DNA of 64,000 nt from contig AP024676.1 in assembly GCA_025998955.1 (NCBI GenBank), positions 4,030,001 to 4,094,000 of the forward strand, given 5' to 3'. This stretch comes from Candidatus Roseilinea sp. Its GTDB lineage: Bacteria > Chloroflexota > Anaerolineae > J036 > Brachytrichaceae. Positions 17,118 through 25,352 of this stretch are shown one piece after another; the stretch's first letter is position 1, and each line of letters opens with the position of its first letter. Position numbers and translations under genes: made by a program. Below the pieces are notes generated by a model. The model was not told where the DNA came from and searched no databases. It worked only from the letters and a program-made list of their open reading frames with translations.

Positions 17118-17144
17118 GGGACGATCGATGACGAATGTTGATGT

Positions 17145-18758
17145 TCACCGCGCGAACCGGTCATGCAGAACACCGACCGCGAACTGCGCCTCTTCGCTCC
17201 GCAGCGCCAGCGCCAGGCCGAAATAGGACGCTGCCCCGATGACGAGCGCCGCAAGCGTCGCCGCCGCGCCATCGCCGGCCAGGCGCAGCCATCCCCACAC
17301 GATGATCCCCATCGTCAGCGCGGCTAACCCATGCCTGCCGAACGCGACCCAGGCCGCGCGCGGCAATAGACTCTCCGCCCGTCGGACGAGCAGCGCGTAA
17401 AGGATCAGCGTCTCGAGGATCGTGGCGATCGCGTTGGCCAGCGCCGGCCCGCCGAACGGCAGCCAGCCGGCGCGCGCGAACGCCGAATACAGCATGACGC
17501 TGAGCAGGATGTTCACTGCGACGCTGAACACGGCTAGCATCGCCGGCCGCACGCTGTCCCTCAAGGCGTAGAACGCCCGCGTGACCAGCTCGAGCGCCGC
17601 ATGCGCCGGCAAGCCCACCGCCAGCAGCGCCAGCGCGAAAGCCACCCACTCGGTCGCGCGCGCGTCGAATGCGCCGCGCTCGAACAGCAAGCGGATCAGT
17701 GGCCGGCCCAGCACGATCATGCCGACCGCTGCCGGCAGGCTCAGCGCGATGACGGCGTTCAGGGCGCGGGTGAACGCCGCCGCGAATTGCGCGCGTTCCT
17801 CCCGCGCCGCATGCGCGCTGATCGCCGGGAACAGCGCCGTGCCGACGGCTTGACCGATTGCCGCAATGGGCAGCACCAGGATGGCGAACGCGTTGTTGAA
17901 GGCCGACACGCCGCCCTGGAGGCCCGAAGCCAGCGTGGTGTTCACCAGGGTGTTGATTTGCACGGCCCCCAGGCCCAACATGCGCGGCGGCATCAGCATG
18001 AGGATCTGGCGCAGGTCGCCGCGGATCGCCGAGCGGGGGGCGTTTGGCGTCTGGCGTCCGGCGTCTTGTGTCGCCCGTCGTGTGTCTTGCTCCTTGCGCG
18101 GGGAGTTGACGGAAAACGCAAGACGCAGGACGAACCACAGCGACGGCAGTTGCACGGCCAGGTGCATCAGTGCGCCGATCACCACGCCGGCTGCCAGGCC
18201 GTGGATGCCCAGGCCGCCCAGGACGGTGGCGCCCAGGATCATGCCGAGCTGGTAGAGGCTGGGCGCGATGGCCGGCGCCAGGAAGGCGTCGTTCGATTGC
18301 AGCACGCCCATCAGCAGGCCGCTCACGCCGAAGATCACCGTGGCGATCAACATGATGCGCATGAGCGAGGCGGTGAGCGCGGCTTGGTCGGGGTCGAACT
18401 GCCGGGCGACGACGTGACGGATGAGGGCCGGCGCGAACGCGGCGGCAAGCAGCGCCAGCGCCGCCAGCGCGCCGAACACGATCAACATCACCGCGCGCGC
18501 CAGCCGCCAGGCCGCATCCGTCTCGCCCTGGCTCAGCCGGCCGACGTACACCGGGATGAACGCCGAGGCCAGCGCCCCGCCGGCCAGCACGTTGAACATC
18601 AGGTCGGGAATGACGAACGCGGCGCGGAAGGCGTCCTGCTCTGGGCCGGCCCCGAAGCGCGCGTTGATCAACAGGCGCGCGACGAATCCGGCGACGTTGC
18701 TGAGCACGTAGCACCCGGCGACGATGGCAGCGGAGCGGGCGAGGGAGCGACGTGACAT
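17145..18758 (-). CDS. murJ: Lipid II flippase MurJ (MviN)
   Basis: Integral membrane flippase that moves the peptidoglycan precursor lipid II across the membrane, 537 aa with about 14 hydrophobic segments. Family signatures are the N-terminal AGFVARLLINARFGAGPEQD, LMFNVLAGGALASAFIPVY and PRMLGLGAVQINTLVNTTLA. Residues of about 214-241 (18034-18116) form a hydrophilic insert, SPRKEQDTRRATQDAGRQTP and following, between a helix and the GDLRQILMLMPPR segment; its DNA is a low-complexity run of GGCGTCTGGCGTCCGGCGTC-type words and is discussed as a finding. It is convergent with the cystathionine enzyme gene, 27 nt apart. Confidence 0.94.
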   Translation of the reverse strand: MSRRSLARSAAIVAGCYVLSNVAGFVARLLINARFGAGPEQDAFRAAFVIPDLMFNVLAGGALASAFIPVYVGRLSQGETDAAWRLARAVMLIVFGALAALALLAAAFAPALIRHVVARQFDPDQAALTASLMRIMLIATVIFGVSGLLMGVLQSNDAFLAPAIAPSLYQLGMILGATVLGGLGIHGLAAGVVIGALMHLAVQLPSLWFVLRLAFSVNSPRKEQDTRRATQDAGRQTPNAPRSAIRGDLRQILMLMPPRMLGLGAVQINTLVNTTLASGLQGGVSAFNNAFAILVLPIAAIGQAVGTALFPAISAHAAREERAQFAAAFTRALNAVIALSLPAAVGMIVLGRPLIRLLFERGAFDARATEWVAFALALLAVGLPAHAALELVTRAFYALRDSVRPAMLAVFSVAVNILLSVMLYSAFARAGWLPFGGPALANAIATILETLILYALLVRRAESLLPRAAWVAFGRHGLAALTMGIIVWGWLRLAGDGAAATLAALVIGAASYFGLALALRSEEAQFAVGVLHDRFAR

Positions 18759-18834
18759 TAGGTGCTGAACGGAATCGTCTTCTAACCGCTACGTTGTCAA
18801 AATCCATTGACTCTAAAACGTCAGGAGCGGCACC

Positions 18835-19200
18835 CTACGTGCTACGTAGTATCTTCTCAATCGTGCGCCCCTTCGCCAGCTCATCCACCAGTTTGTCCAA
18901 GTACCGAACCTGTTGAGTCAACGGATTCTTGATTTCTTCAACCCGATAGCCACAGATGACGCCGGTTATGAGTCGAGCATTGGGATTCAAGCTCGCATGC
19001 GCAAAAAAGTCCTCAAATGTCGAGTCCTCCTCGAGGTGCTTCAGAATTTCTCCTTCGCTGTAGCCCGTCAGCCAGCCAATCACTTGATGCAGCTCGGCCT
19101 TGGTTCGCCCCTTCTTTTCAATCTTTGCAAGATAGTGCAGATATACCGAAGCAAACGTCATCTTGCGAATTCGTTCATCGTGGTTGCTCGTACCGTTCAT
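18835..19200 (-). CDS. DUF2200 family protein
   Basis: Small soluble protein of 121 aa of a conserved uncharacterised family (DUF2200). Recognisable blocks are RIRKMTFASVYLHYLAKIEK, KGRTKAELHQVIGWLTGY, and the C-terminal ITGVICGYRVEEIKNPL and YLDKLVDELAKGRTIEKIL. Length agrees with the family. A GGGGAGC site precedes the ATG. No function is established for the family that I know of. It stands alone between murJ and mfd on the same strand. Confidence 0.88.
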   Translation of the reverse strand: MNGTSNHDERIRKMTFASVYLHYLAKIEKKGRTKAELHQVIGWLTGYSEGEILKHLEEDSTFEDFFAHASLNPNARLITGVICGYRVEEIKNPLTQQVRYLDKLVDELAKGRTIEKILRST

Positions 19201-19269
19201 TCGTCTTTGCTCCCCTCGTCTAAGCCGTCTAACGTGAGTTCAGACGCACAGGCGCGCGCCTCGCGCCGG

Positions 19270-22200
19270 TCACCAGTCGTCTTGTGTCATCGGGGGGAGG
19301 CGGCCTGCCTCCTGAGGTTCGACGGCGGGCGCGACCACGCGCGCAGGCGATTCTGGCGTCCTCGGCGCCGGCGGCAGCGCGGCCTTGATCTCGGCCAGCT
19401 TCCGCAGCGCATCCATCAGCCGCTGTTTCCATTGCTCCGGCGTCCCGCTGCGCAGGAGCGAAACCTGCGTCCGGCCGATCAGCGCGTCCTCGCCGATCAT
19501 GTGGCGCACGCGACGTGAATCCATCTGGCCGATGGCCTCGGCGCGGATGGTGAAGCGGTTGCCGTCGGTGGTGATGCTCTGCGCGCCCAGCGCATTCGCA
19601 AGCAGCTTCAGTCGCAACTGATAGGTGAGGTTACGCGCCGGTTGGGGCAGCTTGCCGAAGCGATCTTCCAGCTCCTCTTCAAATGCGCGAATCTCCGCTT
19701 CGTTGCTCAGGCTGGCGGCGCGGCGATACAACTGCACGCGCAGTGTTGCATCGCCGATATAGCTCTCCGGCAGCCCGACGGTCAGCGGCAGGTCAATCGT
19801 CACGGCCTTTGGCTCCGGCGGCGGAGGCGGCGTTCCATCGCGCAGGGCACGCAGCGTCTGCACCTGGTTGGCCAGCAGGCGGGTATAGAGGTCGAAGCCG
19901 ATCGCGGCGATGTGGCCGCTCTGCTTGGCGCCGAGCAGCTCGCCCGCGCCACGCAGCTCCAGGTCACGCATGGCAATCGCATAGCCAGCGCCGATGCCGG
20001 CCGATTCGCGCAGCGTCGCCAGCCGCTCGCGCGCCTCGGGCGTCATTTGCGTGTGGCGGTCGTGTAGGAAATAAGCGTAGGCCTGAACCGTGGACCGCCC
20101 GACGCGCCCGCGCAATTGATACAACTCGGCCAAGCCGAAGTGATCGGCGTGATCCACGATGATGGTGTTGGCGTTCGGGATATCCAGGCCGCTCTCGATG
20201 ATGTTGGTGCACAACAACACGTCAATGCGCTCGGTGCGTGCCGCGCCCTCGGCGAAGCGCGTCATGACCCTGGCCAGTTCGCGCTCGTTCATCTGTCCGT
20301 GCGCCACGGCGATGTTCGCCTCCGGCACCAGCCGGCGCAGCTTCTGCTCGACCAGGTGAATGGTCTGCACGCGGTTGTGCACGAAGAACACTTGACCCTC
20401 GCGGTCCAGCTCGCGGCGAATGGCCTGCTGCACGATGGCGTCGTCCCATGGGCCGATGAAGCTGATGATCGGCAGGCGCTCCGCCGGCGGCGTCTCGATG
20501 CGGCTGATGGCGCGCACGCCGCTCAGGCCCAAGTACAGCGTGCGCGGGATGGGCGTGGCGGTCAGGGTGAGCACGTCCACCTCGGCGCGCATGCGCTTCA
20601 ACTTCTCCTTGGCCGCCACGCCGAAGCGATGCTCCTCGTCAATGACGAGCAGGCCGAGGTCTTTGAACTTCACCTCTTTGCCGAGCAGCGCGTGGGTGCC
20701 GATTACGATGTCCACCGTGCCGTCGCGCAGCCCTTCGAGCGCCGCGCGCTTCTCCGCCGGCGTGCGAAAGCGCGACAGCATCTCGATGCGAATCGGATAC
20801 GACGCCAATCGCTGCGTAAAGGTGTTCCAGTGCTGCTGCGCAAGCACCGTGGTCGGCACGAGCACGGCGACCTGCTTTCCATCCTGCACGGCCTTGAACG
20901 CCGCGCGCAGCGCCACCTCGGTCTTGCCGAAGCCGACGTCGCCCACCACCAGGCGGTCCATCGGCTGCGGCTTCTCCATGTCGGCCTTCACCTCGCGGAT
21001 AGCCTGGAGCTGGTCGTCGGTCTCGATGAACGGGAAGGCCGACTCCATCTCGATCTGCCACGGTGTGTCTTTGCTGAACGGCGGACGGCGGGCCAGCTCA
21101 CGCTCGGCGTAGAGTTGCAGCAGTTCGCGGGCCAGCTCGGCGGCTGCGCCGCGCGCCTTCTGCTTCTCGCGCTCCCACTGGCCGCTGCCCAGTTTGTCGA
21201 GGCGTGGCGGCGCGTCATCGCTGCCCACGTAGCGCGTCACGCGGTCGAGCTGGTGCAGCGGCACATAGAGCCGGTCGCCGTCGGCGTATTCGAGCAGCAG
21301 ATACTCGCGCTCGCCCTCGACGGGATGGCTGGCCGTGCCGGTGTTGACGGTCAGCCGCACTAGGCCACGGTAGATGCCGATGCCATAGTCTTCATGCACC
21401 ACGGCGTCGCCGGGCTGCCAGTCGGCGAAGGCTTGCTCCGGCGCGAACTTGCGCGCGCGCGTGCGCAGGAACCACTCCGGCCGCACGAAGCCGTAGATCT
21501 CCGCGTCGGTCAACAGGATGAATTGAGAAGTGAGAATTGAGAATTGAGAATTTGCCGTTCCCAATGCTTCATTCTCAATGCTCAATTCTGCATTCCAGAT
21601 GAAGCCCGCAGGCAGCGCGGCGCTGACGAAGGTCAGCGCGCCCTGGGGAGGTTCGTCGAGCGCGGTCTGCGCGGCGATGGCCGGGTGGCGCTCCGACCAC
21701 AACTCGGCCAAACGCGCCGCTTGCCGCGAAACCACGACGGTCCTGACGCGGTCGCCGGCGCTGCGCTGCGTCTTGAGGTAATCCAGCAGCGGCGTGAGCT
21801 GGCCGGCGAAGTGCGGCGGCTGGGCGAACTGTGTGGCCAACGGGTGCGCGCGCAACGCGCCCGCCTCGCTCTGTCCCAGGATGAGGCTACGAATGGAACG
21901 GCGCGCCGTTGTGAATTCGTCCCAGGTGACGTATGGAGGACGCGCGTCTTCGATGGCGCCGGATTCGGCCAACGTCTCGCGCTCGCGGTGGGCCTTCTCC
22001 TCCAGCGCGCGCCACGCGTCGCGCAGTTCTTCCTCGTCGTCAATCATCAACAGGGCGGAGGCGTCCAGGTAGCCGAGCAACGTCTGGGGGCCGACCGTCG
22101 TCATGTCGAGCGGCGTAATGACCACGTGCTCCAGCGTCTCGCTGCTGCGTTGTGTGCCTGGATCGAAGGCGCGGATCGAATCGGCGACGTTGCCGAACAA

Positions 22201-22791
22201 TTCGATGCGGACCGGCAGCGGATGCGCGGGCGACCACACGTCCACGATGCCGCCACGCCGGCTGAACGCGCCGATGCGCTCGACCACCGGCTCGCCCTCG
22301 TAGCCGATCCTGACCCAATGCTCGAGCATGGACTCCAGGTTGATCGTTGCGTCGCGGCGGATGACGCGCGTGTTCAGCTTGAAGGTAGTCGCCGGCGCCA
22401 CGGAATGCATCAGCGCGCGCGGGCTGGTGACGATGATGGCGGGCGGGCTGGTCGGTTGGCTCAGCGTCGCAAGCACAACCGAGCGTTGCGCGATCACCTC
22501 GCGCACCGGCGGGACGCTGTCGTAGAACGCCGTGTTGGGCTCGACAAAACGCAGCACCGGCACATCGGCCAGATTGCCCAGGGCGTCGGTGGCGATGCGC
22601 GATGCCTCGACCGAAGCGGTGACGTAGACGATAGGCTGCCCCAGGTGACGCTGCAACGCCGCCAGGACGAACGGCCGCGCGGCGCGCGGCAAACCGAGGC
22701 TGGCCGGCGCTCGCCCTAGACCGATGTCCTCGACCAGGGCCTGCAGCGCCGGCGAGCCGGCGATGATCTCGGTGAGTCCGCGCAGCGACAT
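19270..22791 (-). CDS. mfd: Transcription-repair coupling factor Mfd
   Basis: Large ATP-dependent translocase that removes stalled RNA polymerase and recruits UvrA, 1173 aa, near the usual family length. Order: UvrB-homology N-terminal region, RNA-polymerase-interacting domain (GDAVVHEDYGIGIYRGLVRL, YLLLEYADGDRLYVPLHQLD), helicase motor with Walker A VGDVGFGKTEVALRAA, DEEH box (LLVIDEEHRFGV), TATPIPRTLYL and the QLRGRVGRS motif, then the C-terminal TRCF domain. Residues of about 398-424 (21519-21597) are an in-frame insert encoded by TTGAGAAT-rich inverted repeats, just before LLTDAEIYGF. TACAAT lies 8 nt before the ATG and no Shine-Dalgarno sequence is seen. Confidence 0.97.
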   Translation of the reverse strand: MSLRGLTEIIAGSPALQALVEDIGLGRAPASLGLPRAARPFVLAALQRHLGQPIVYVTASVEASRIATDALGNLADVPVLRFVEPNTAFYDSVPPVREVIAQRSVVLATLSQPTSPPAIIVTSPRALMHSVAPATTFKLNTRVIRRDATINLESMLEHWVRIGYEGEPVVERIGAFSRRGGIVDVWSPAHPLPVRIELFGNVADSIRAFDPGTQRSSETLEHVVITPLDMTTVGPQTLLGYLDASALLMIDDEEELRDAWRALEEKAHRERETLAESGAIEDARPPYVTWDEFTTARRSIRSLILGQSEAGALRAHPLATQFAQPPHFAGQLTPLLDYLKTQRSAGDRVRTVVVSRQAARLAELWSERHPAIAAQTALDEPPQGALTFVSAALPAGFIWNAELSIENEALGTANSQFSILTSQFILLTDAEIYGFVRPEWFLRTRARKFAPEQAFADWQPGDAVVHEDYGIGIYRGLVRLTVNTGTASHPVEGEREYLLLEYADGDRLYVPLHQLDRVTRYVGSDDAPPRLDKLGSGQWEREKQKARGAAAELARELLQLYAERELARRPPFSKDTPWQIEMESAFPFIETDDQLQAIREVKADMEKPQPMDRLVVGDVGFGKTEVALRAAFKAVQDGKQVAVLVPTTVLAQQHWNTFTQRLASYPIRIEMLSRFRTPAEKRAALEGLRDGTVDIVIGTHALLGKEVKFKDLGLLVIDEEHRFGVAAKEKLKRMRAEVDVLTLTATPIPRTLYLGLSGVRAISRIETPPAERLPIISFIGPWDDAIVQQAIRRELDREGQVFFVHNRVQTIHLVEQKLRRLVPEANIAVAHGQMNERELARVMTRFAEGAARTERIDVLLCTNIIESGLDIPNANTIIVDHADHFGLAELYQLRGRVGRSTVQAYAYFLHDRHTQMTPEARERLATLRESAGIGAGYAIAMRDLELRGAGELLGAKQSGHIAAIGFDLYTRLLANQVQTLRALRDGTPPPPPEPKAVTIDLPLTVGLPESYIGDATLRVQLYRRAASLSNEAEIRAFEEELEDRFGKLPQPARNLTYQLRLKLLANALGAQSITTDGNRFTIRAEAIGQMDSRRVRHMIGEDALIGRTQVSLLRSGTPEQWKQRLMDALRKLAEIKAALPPAPRTPESPARVVAPAVEPQEAGRLPPMTQDDW

Positions 22792-22827
22792 GGAGCGTCA
22801 TTGTAGTCACACTCGGGCCGAAGTAAC

Positions 22828-22869
22828 CACGAAGGGCACGAAGAACTCTAAGTCTTCGTGCCCTTCGTG
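22828..22869. repeat. 17-bp perfect hairpin between mfd and the operon end
   Basis: CACGAAGGGCACGAAGA (22828-22844) and its exact complement (22853-22869) flank an 8-nt loop. It lies between the mfd start and the stop of the leftward operon. It belongs to the low-complexity palindrome class seen elsewhere in the window, and could also act as a terminator, though no U-tract follows. Confidence 0.8.
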
Positions 22870-22902
22870 TGACTTCGCGGTTATCTTGCCGCAATGATGC
22901 AA

Positions 22903-24039
22903 TCAATCCTGCTTCGGCGGCTCACTCGGCGGCAGCGCTTCCGGCGGCGCAGGCGTTACCGCTTGAGCCGGAGGCTGGGGCGCGCTCGTTGCAGCATAGG
23001 CCGATGCCGACCCCGGCACGTAGGGCTGCGTGCCCGCGCGCGTCAGGATCAACGCGCCTAGGCCGAGCGCAGACGCAGCAAACCCGACGAGTCCGCCGAT
23101 GAGTGGGGCCGAGCCGAGCAGCGCCAGCAGCACGGCGCCGGCCAGCGCCCGGCCCAACGGCGTCCAGTCGGCGCGGTTCAGCGCACGCATTACGCGTTCG
23201 CCGACGATGGTGGCCGAGACCGCCCAGCCGGCCAGCACCGCCACGGCGTAAGCGAACATCAGCAGCACGGCGATCGGAATCAGGCAGATCGTGATCGCCA
23301 GGATCACCGCGACGATCGGCACGGCGATCAGGGTGAGCGCGCCGACCGCGCCCGATACCAGCCAATCCTTGGTCGCCGTCGCTGCCGCTTGCGCGACGTT
23401 GGCCGGCAGCAGTGCGACGATGACGAGTGTGACGAGTGTGATCAGGAACGCGCCGAACAACGCCGCAATGGCGCTGCCCACCAGGCTGAAGAGCAAACCA
23501 AACGGTCCGCGCTCATCCCCCAAGTTCGTGGTGACGATCACGCGCTCTCTCCGCGTTCCTTCCGGCAGGAATGGCATGTCCATCTTCGTCTCACGTCCGC
23601 GCACGACCGCGCCCGGCGCACGGTTAACCGTGCTGTTGACCCGCACGAGGTCACCCTCGATGACCGCCGTGGGGGCGATGTTCGCGGTGCCGCTGACGAT
23701 GCTCACGTCACCGGTGACTGTGCCGGCGATGAGCACGCTGCCACCGACTACGCTGATGTTGCCTTCGACCCGGCTGCCTGCTTCCAGCATCACATCACCA
23801 CCGAAGATCGTGAGATCGCCGCGCAGCGTCTCGCCGGCGCGCAACATGAAACTTTCGCTGCTGATGACGCGGTCGCCGCGCAGGATGCGCCGGTCGTCCT
23901 CAGGCGGGATGGGCATGACCGGCGCAGGCGGTGTAGGGGGCGGGGTCGGCGTTTGCGCAGATGCCGGCAGCGTCGTTATCAAAACGAGCAACAGGCAGGC
24001 CGCCGACAGCCCACTTGAAATCTTAATGATGGCTTTCAT
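22903..24039 (-). CDS. Secreted/membrane polymer-forming (bactofilin-like) protein
   Basis: Protein of 378 aa with a signal peptide (MKAIIKISSGLSAACLLLVL ... ASA), a Pro/Thr-rich linker, then a right-handed beta-helix-like repeat of short units (LTIFGGDVMLEAGSRVEG, ISVVGGSVLIAGTVTGD, VSIVSGTANIAPTAVIEGD) as in polymer-forming cytoskeletal/bactofilin domains. About five hydrophobic segments and a Pro/Ala-rich cytoplasmic or external tail follow. Such proteins are often last in operons with an ECF sigma and anti-sigma factor, as here; the gene starts 48 nt after the anti-sigma gene. It may be the envelope output or sensor of the operon (inference). Confidence 0.82.
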   Translation of the reverse strand: MKAIIKISSGLSAACLLLVLITTLPASAQTPTPPPTPPAPVMPIPPEDDRRILRGDRVISSESFMLRAGETLRGDLTIFGGDVMLEAGSRVEGNISVVGGSVLIAGTVTGDVSIVSGTANIAPTAVIEGDLVRVNSTVNRAPGAVVRGRETKMDMPFLPEGTRRERVIVTTNLGDERGPFGLLFSLVGSAIAALFGAFLITLVTLVIVALLPANVAQAAATATKDWLVSGAVGALTLIAVPIVAVILAITICLIPIAVLLMFAYAVAVLAGWAVSATIVGERVMRALNRADWTPLGRALAGAVLLALLGSAPLIGGLVGFAASALGLGALILTRAGTQPYVPGSASAYAATSAPQPPAQAVTPAPPEALPPSEPPKQD

Positions 24040-24087
24040 CGTTGCTCCTCTATCGAATCCTTACGCATGTGACCGCGCCAGGTTGCG

Positions 24088-24627
24088 TCACGCCAGCCGG
24101 CGTGGAGGAGCCAAAACCTTGACCAGGACGCCGAGCCAGATCGCCACGATGGCCACCGCAGCCAGCATCGTCAGCCGCACGGCCGGCTGGGTGATGAATG
24201 TGCGGGCGGTTGTCGCCAAGACGTTGAGCATGTCGGTAAAGGAAATCACCGCGCCGCGCCCGAACGCCAGCGCGGGTTGGAGCAGGGGCTGCTGCGCCAG
24301 CAAAGTGATCAGGCCGATGAGCACGGCGCCGGCGCAAGCCCAGACGAGGAAGGCCAGCGCCCAGTTCGTCGCAATCAGGGCGACGATGTAGCGGCGCTTG
24401 ACCGGCCGGATCACCGGCGCGGTGCGCGCCCGCGCGACCACGGCCTCGGCAAACCCATCCGGCGTCGCGACGATGGGCGCATTGCGCAGTGCCGCGTTCA
24501 CCGCCAGCATGCGCTCGAACTCGGCACGTTCGCCGGGCCGTTCGGCGAGATAGGCGTCCAGCCTGGCGCGATCCTCCGCGCTGATCTCGCCGTCCAGCGC
24601 CTGGATCATCAGTTCTTCGACGTTCAT
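24088..24627 (-). CDS. Membrane anti-sigma-factor-like protein
   Basis: Protein of 179 aa starting MNVEELMIQALDGEISAEDR. The N-terminal 60 residues resemble an anti-sigma domain (helical, LDAYLAERPGERAEFERMLA) but lack the zinc-binding His/Cys set. Two hydrophobic segments follow (IVALIATNWALAFLVWACAG and LTMLAAVAIVAIWLGVLVKV). Its ATG overlaps the stop codon of the ECF sigma gene in an ATGA, so the two are translationally coupled, the usual arrangement for a sigma/anti-sigma pair. It probably holds the sigma factor at the membrane. Confidence 0.8.
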   Translation of the reverse strand: MNVEELMIQALDGEISAEDRARLDAYLAERPGERAEFERMLAVNAALRNAPIVATPDGFAEAVVARARTAPVIRPVKRRYIVALIATNWALAFLVWACAGAVLIGLITLLAQQPLLQPALAFGRGAVISFTDMLNVLATTARTFITQPAVRLTMLAAVAIVAIWLGVLVKVLAPPRRLA

Positions 24628-25352
24628 AGCTTCTCTACCCACTTGGACCTGGCCATCTTCTGCCGGGCGCGGAACAGACGCGCCTTGACCGCGCTGACGG
24701 TCGTGTGCATCGCCTGCGCGATCTCTTCGTAGCTCATGTCGTTGAAGTAGAACATGACAACCATGCTGCGATCTTCCGCCGGCAGCTCGAGCAGCATGGC
24801 ACGAATCACTTCGTCCCGTTGTTGGCGCGCGACGACGGCGTCCGGCTGCGGGTCGCGGCTGGTGAATTCGATCTCATCGTTACCTTCCTCGCGCTGCACC
24901 ACGTCGGCGAATGCGATCGACTCCAGCCTGCGGCGGCGCAGCCGATCAATGCACAGGTTGGACGCGATCGTCATCAGCCATGTCTTGAAGCGCCATTCCG
25001 GCTTGTAGGTGGCCAGGCGTGCGTAGGCCTGCAGGAAGGCGTCCTGCGCAGCGTCCTCCGCCTCGCGTTCGTTGCCCAGCATGCGCAAGGCCAGGTTGTA
25101 GACCTTCACTTGGTAAGCCTCGACCAGTGGCCTGAAGGCGTCGGCGTCCCCGGCCAGCGCATCTCGGACGCACGCGCGCTCGCGGTCGGCCTCCGAAAGT
25201 GCGAATGCACCGGAGGCGACCGGCTCATCGGCGGCTGGATTCGGCCTGATATTGAGAGTCACGGCGGTGCGTTCGATGGCCAGTGTGAGCATGTCACACA
25301 GATCTACGGACAGCGCGCGCGACGGTTGCACCGTGCAGCCGCAGTCCGTCAT
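24624..25352 (-). CDS. ECF RNA polymerase sigma factor (RpoE type)
   Basis: Extracytoplasmic-function sigma factor, up to 242 aa. Region 2 reads FRPLVEAYQVKVYNLALRML, then EREAEDAAQDAFLQAYARL and FKTWLMTIASNLCIDRLRRR; region 4 reads LPAEDRSMVVMFYFNDMSYE, then EIAQAMHTTVSAVKARLFRA. An N-terminal extension of about 55 aa precedes region 2, so the true start may be at MLTLAIERT. The upstream ATG overlaps the stop of the kinase gene (ATGA), which argues for keeping it. It is coupled at both ends in a kinase-sigma-anti-sigma-polymer protein operon. Confidence 0.94.
   Translation of the reverse strand: MTDCGCTVQPSRALSVDLCDMLTLAIERTAVTLNIRPNPAADEPVASGAFALSEADRERACVRDALAGDADAFRPLVEAYQVKVYNLALRMLGNEREAEDAAQDAFLQAYARLATYKPEWRFKTWLMTIASNLCIDRLRRRRLESIAFADVVQREEGNDEIEFTSRDPQPDAVVARQQRDEVIRAMLLELPAEDRSMVVMFYFNDMSYEEIAQAMHTTVSAVKARLFRARQKMARSKWVEKL

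Noticed and set aside
17161-18807. A 548-codon open frame overlapping murJ on the same strand
   Set aside because: Arg/Pro/Ala-rich out-of-frame translation caused by high GC; MurJ is conserved in the other frame.
20116-21363. A 415-codon open frame antisense to mfd
   Set aside because: His/Leu/Arg-rich shadow of the Mfd helicase region.
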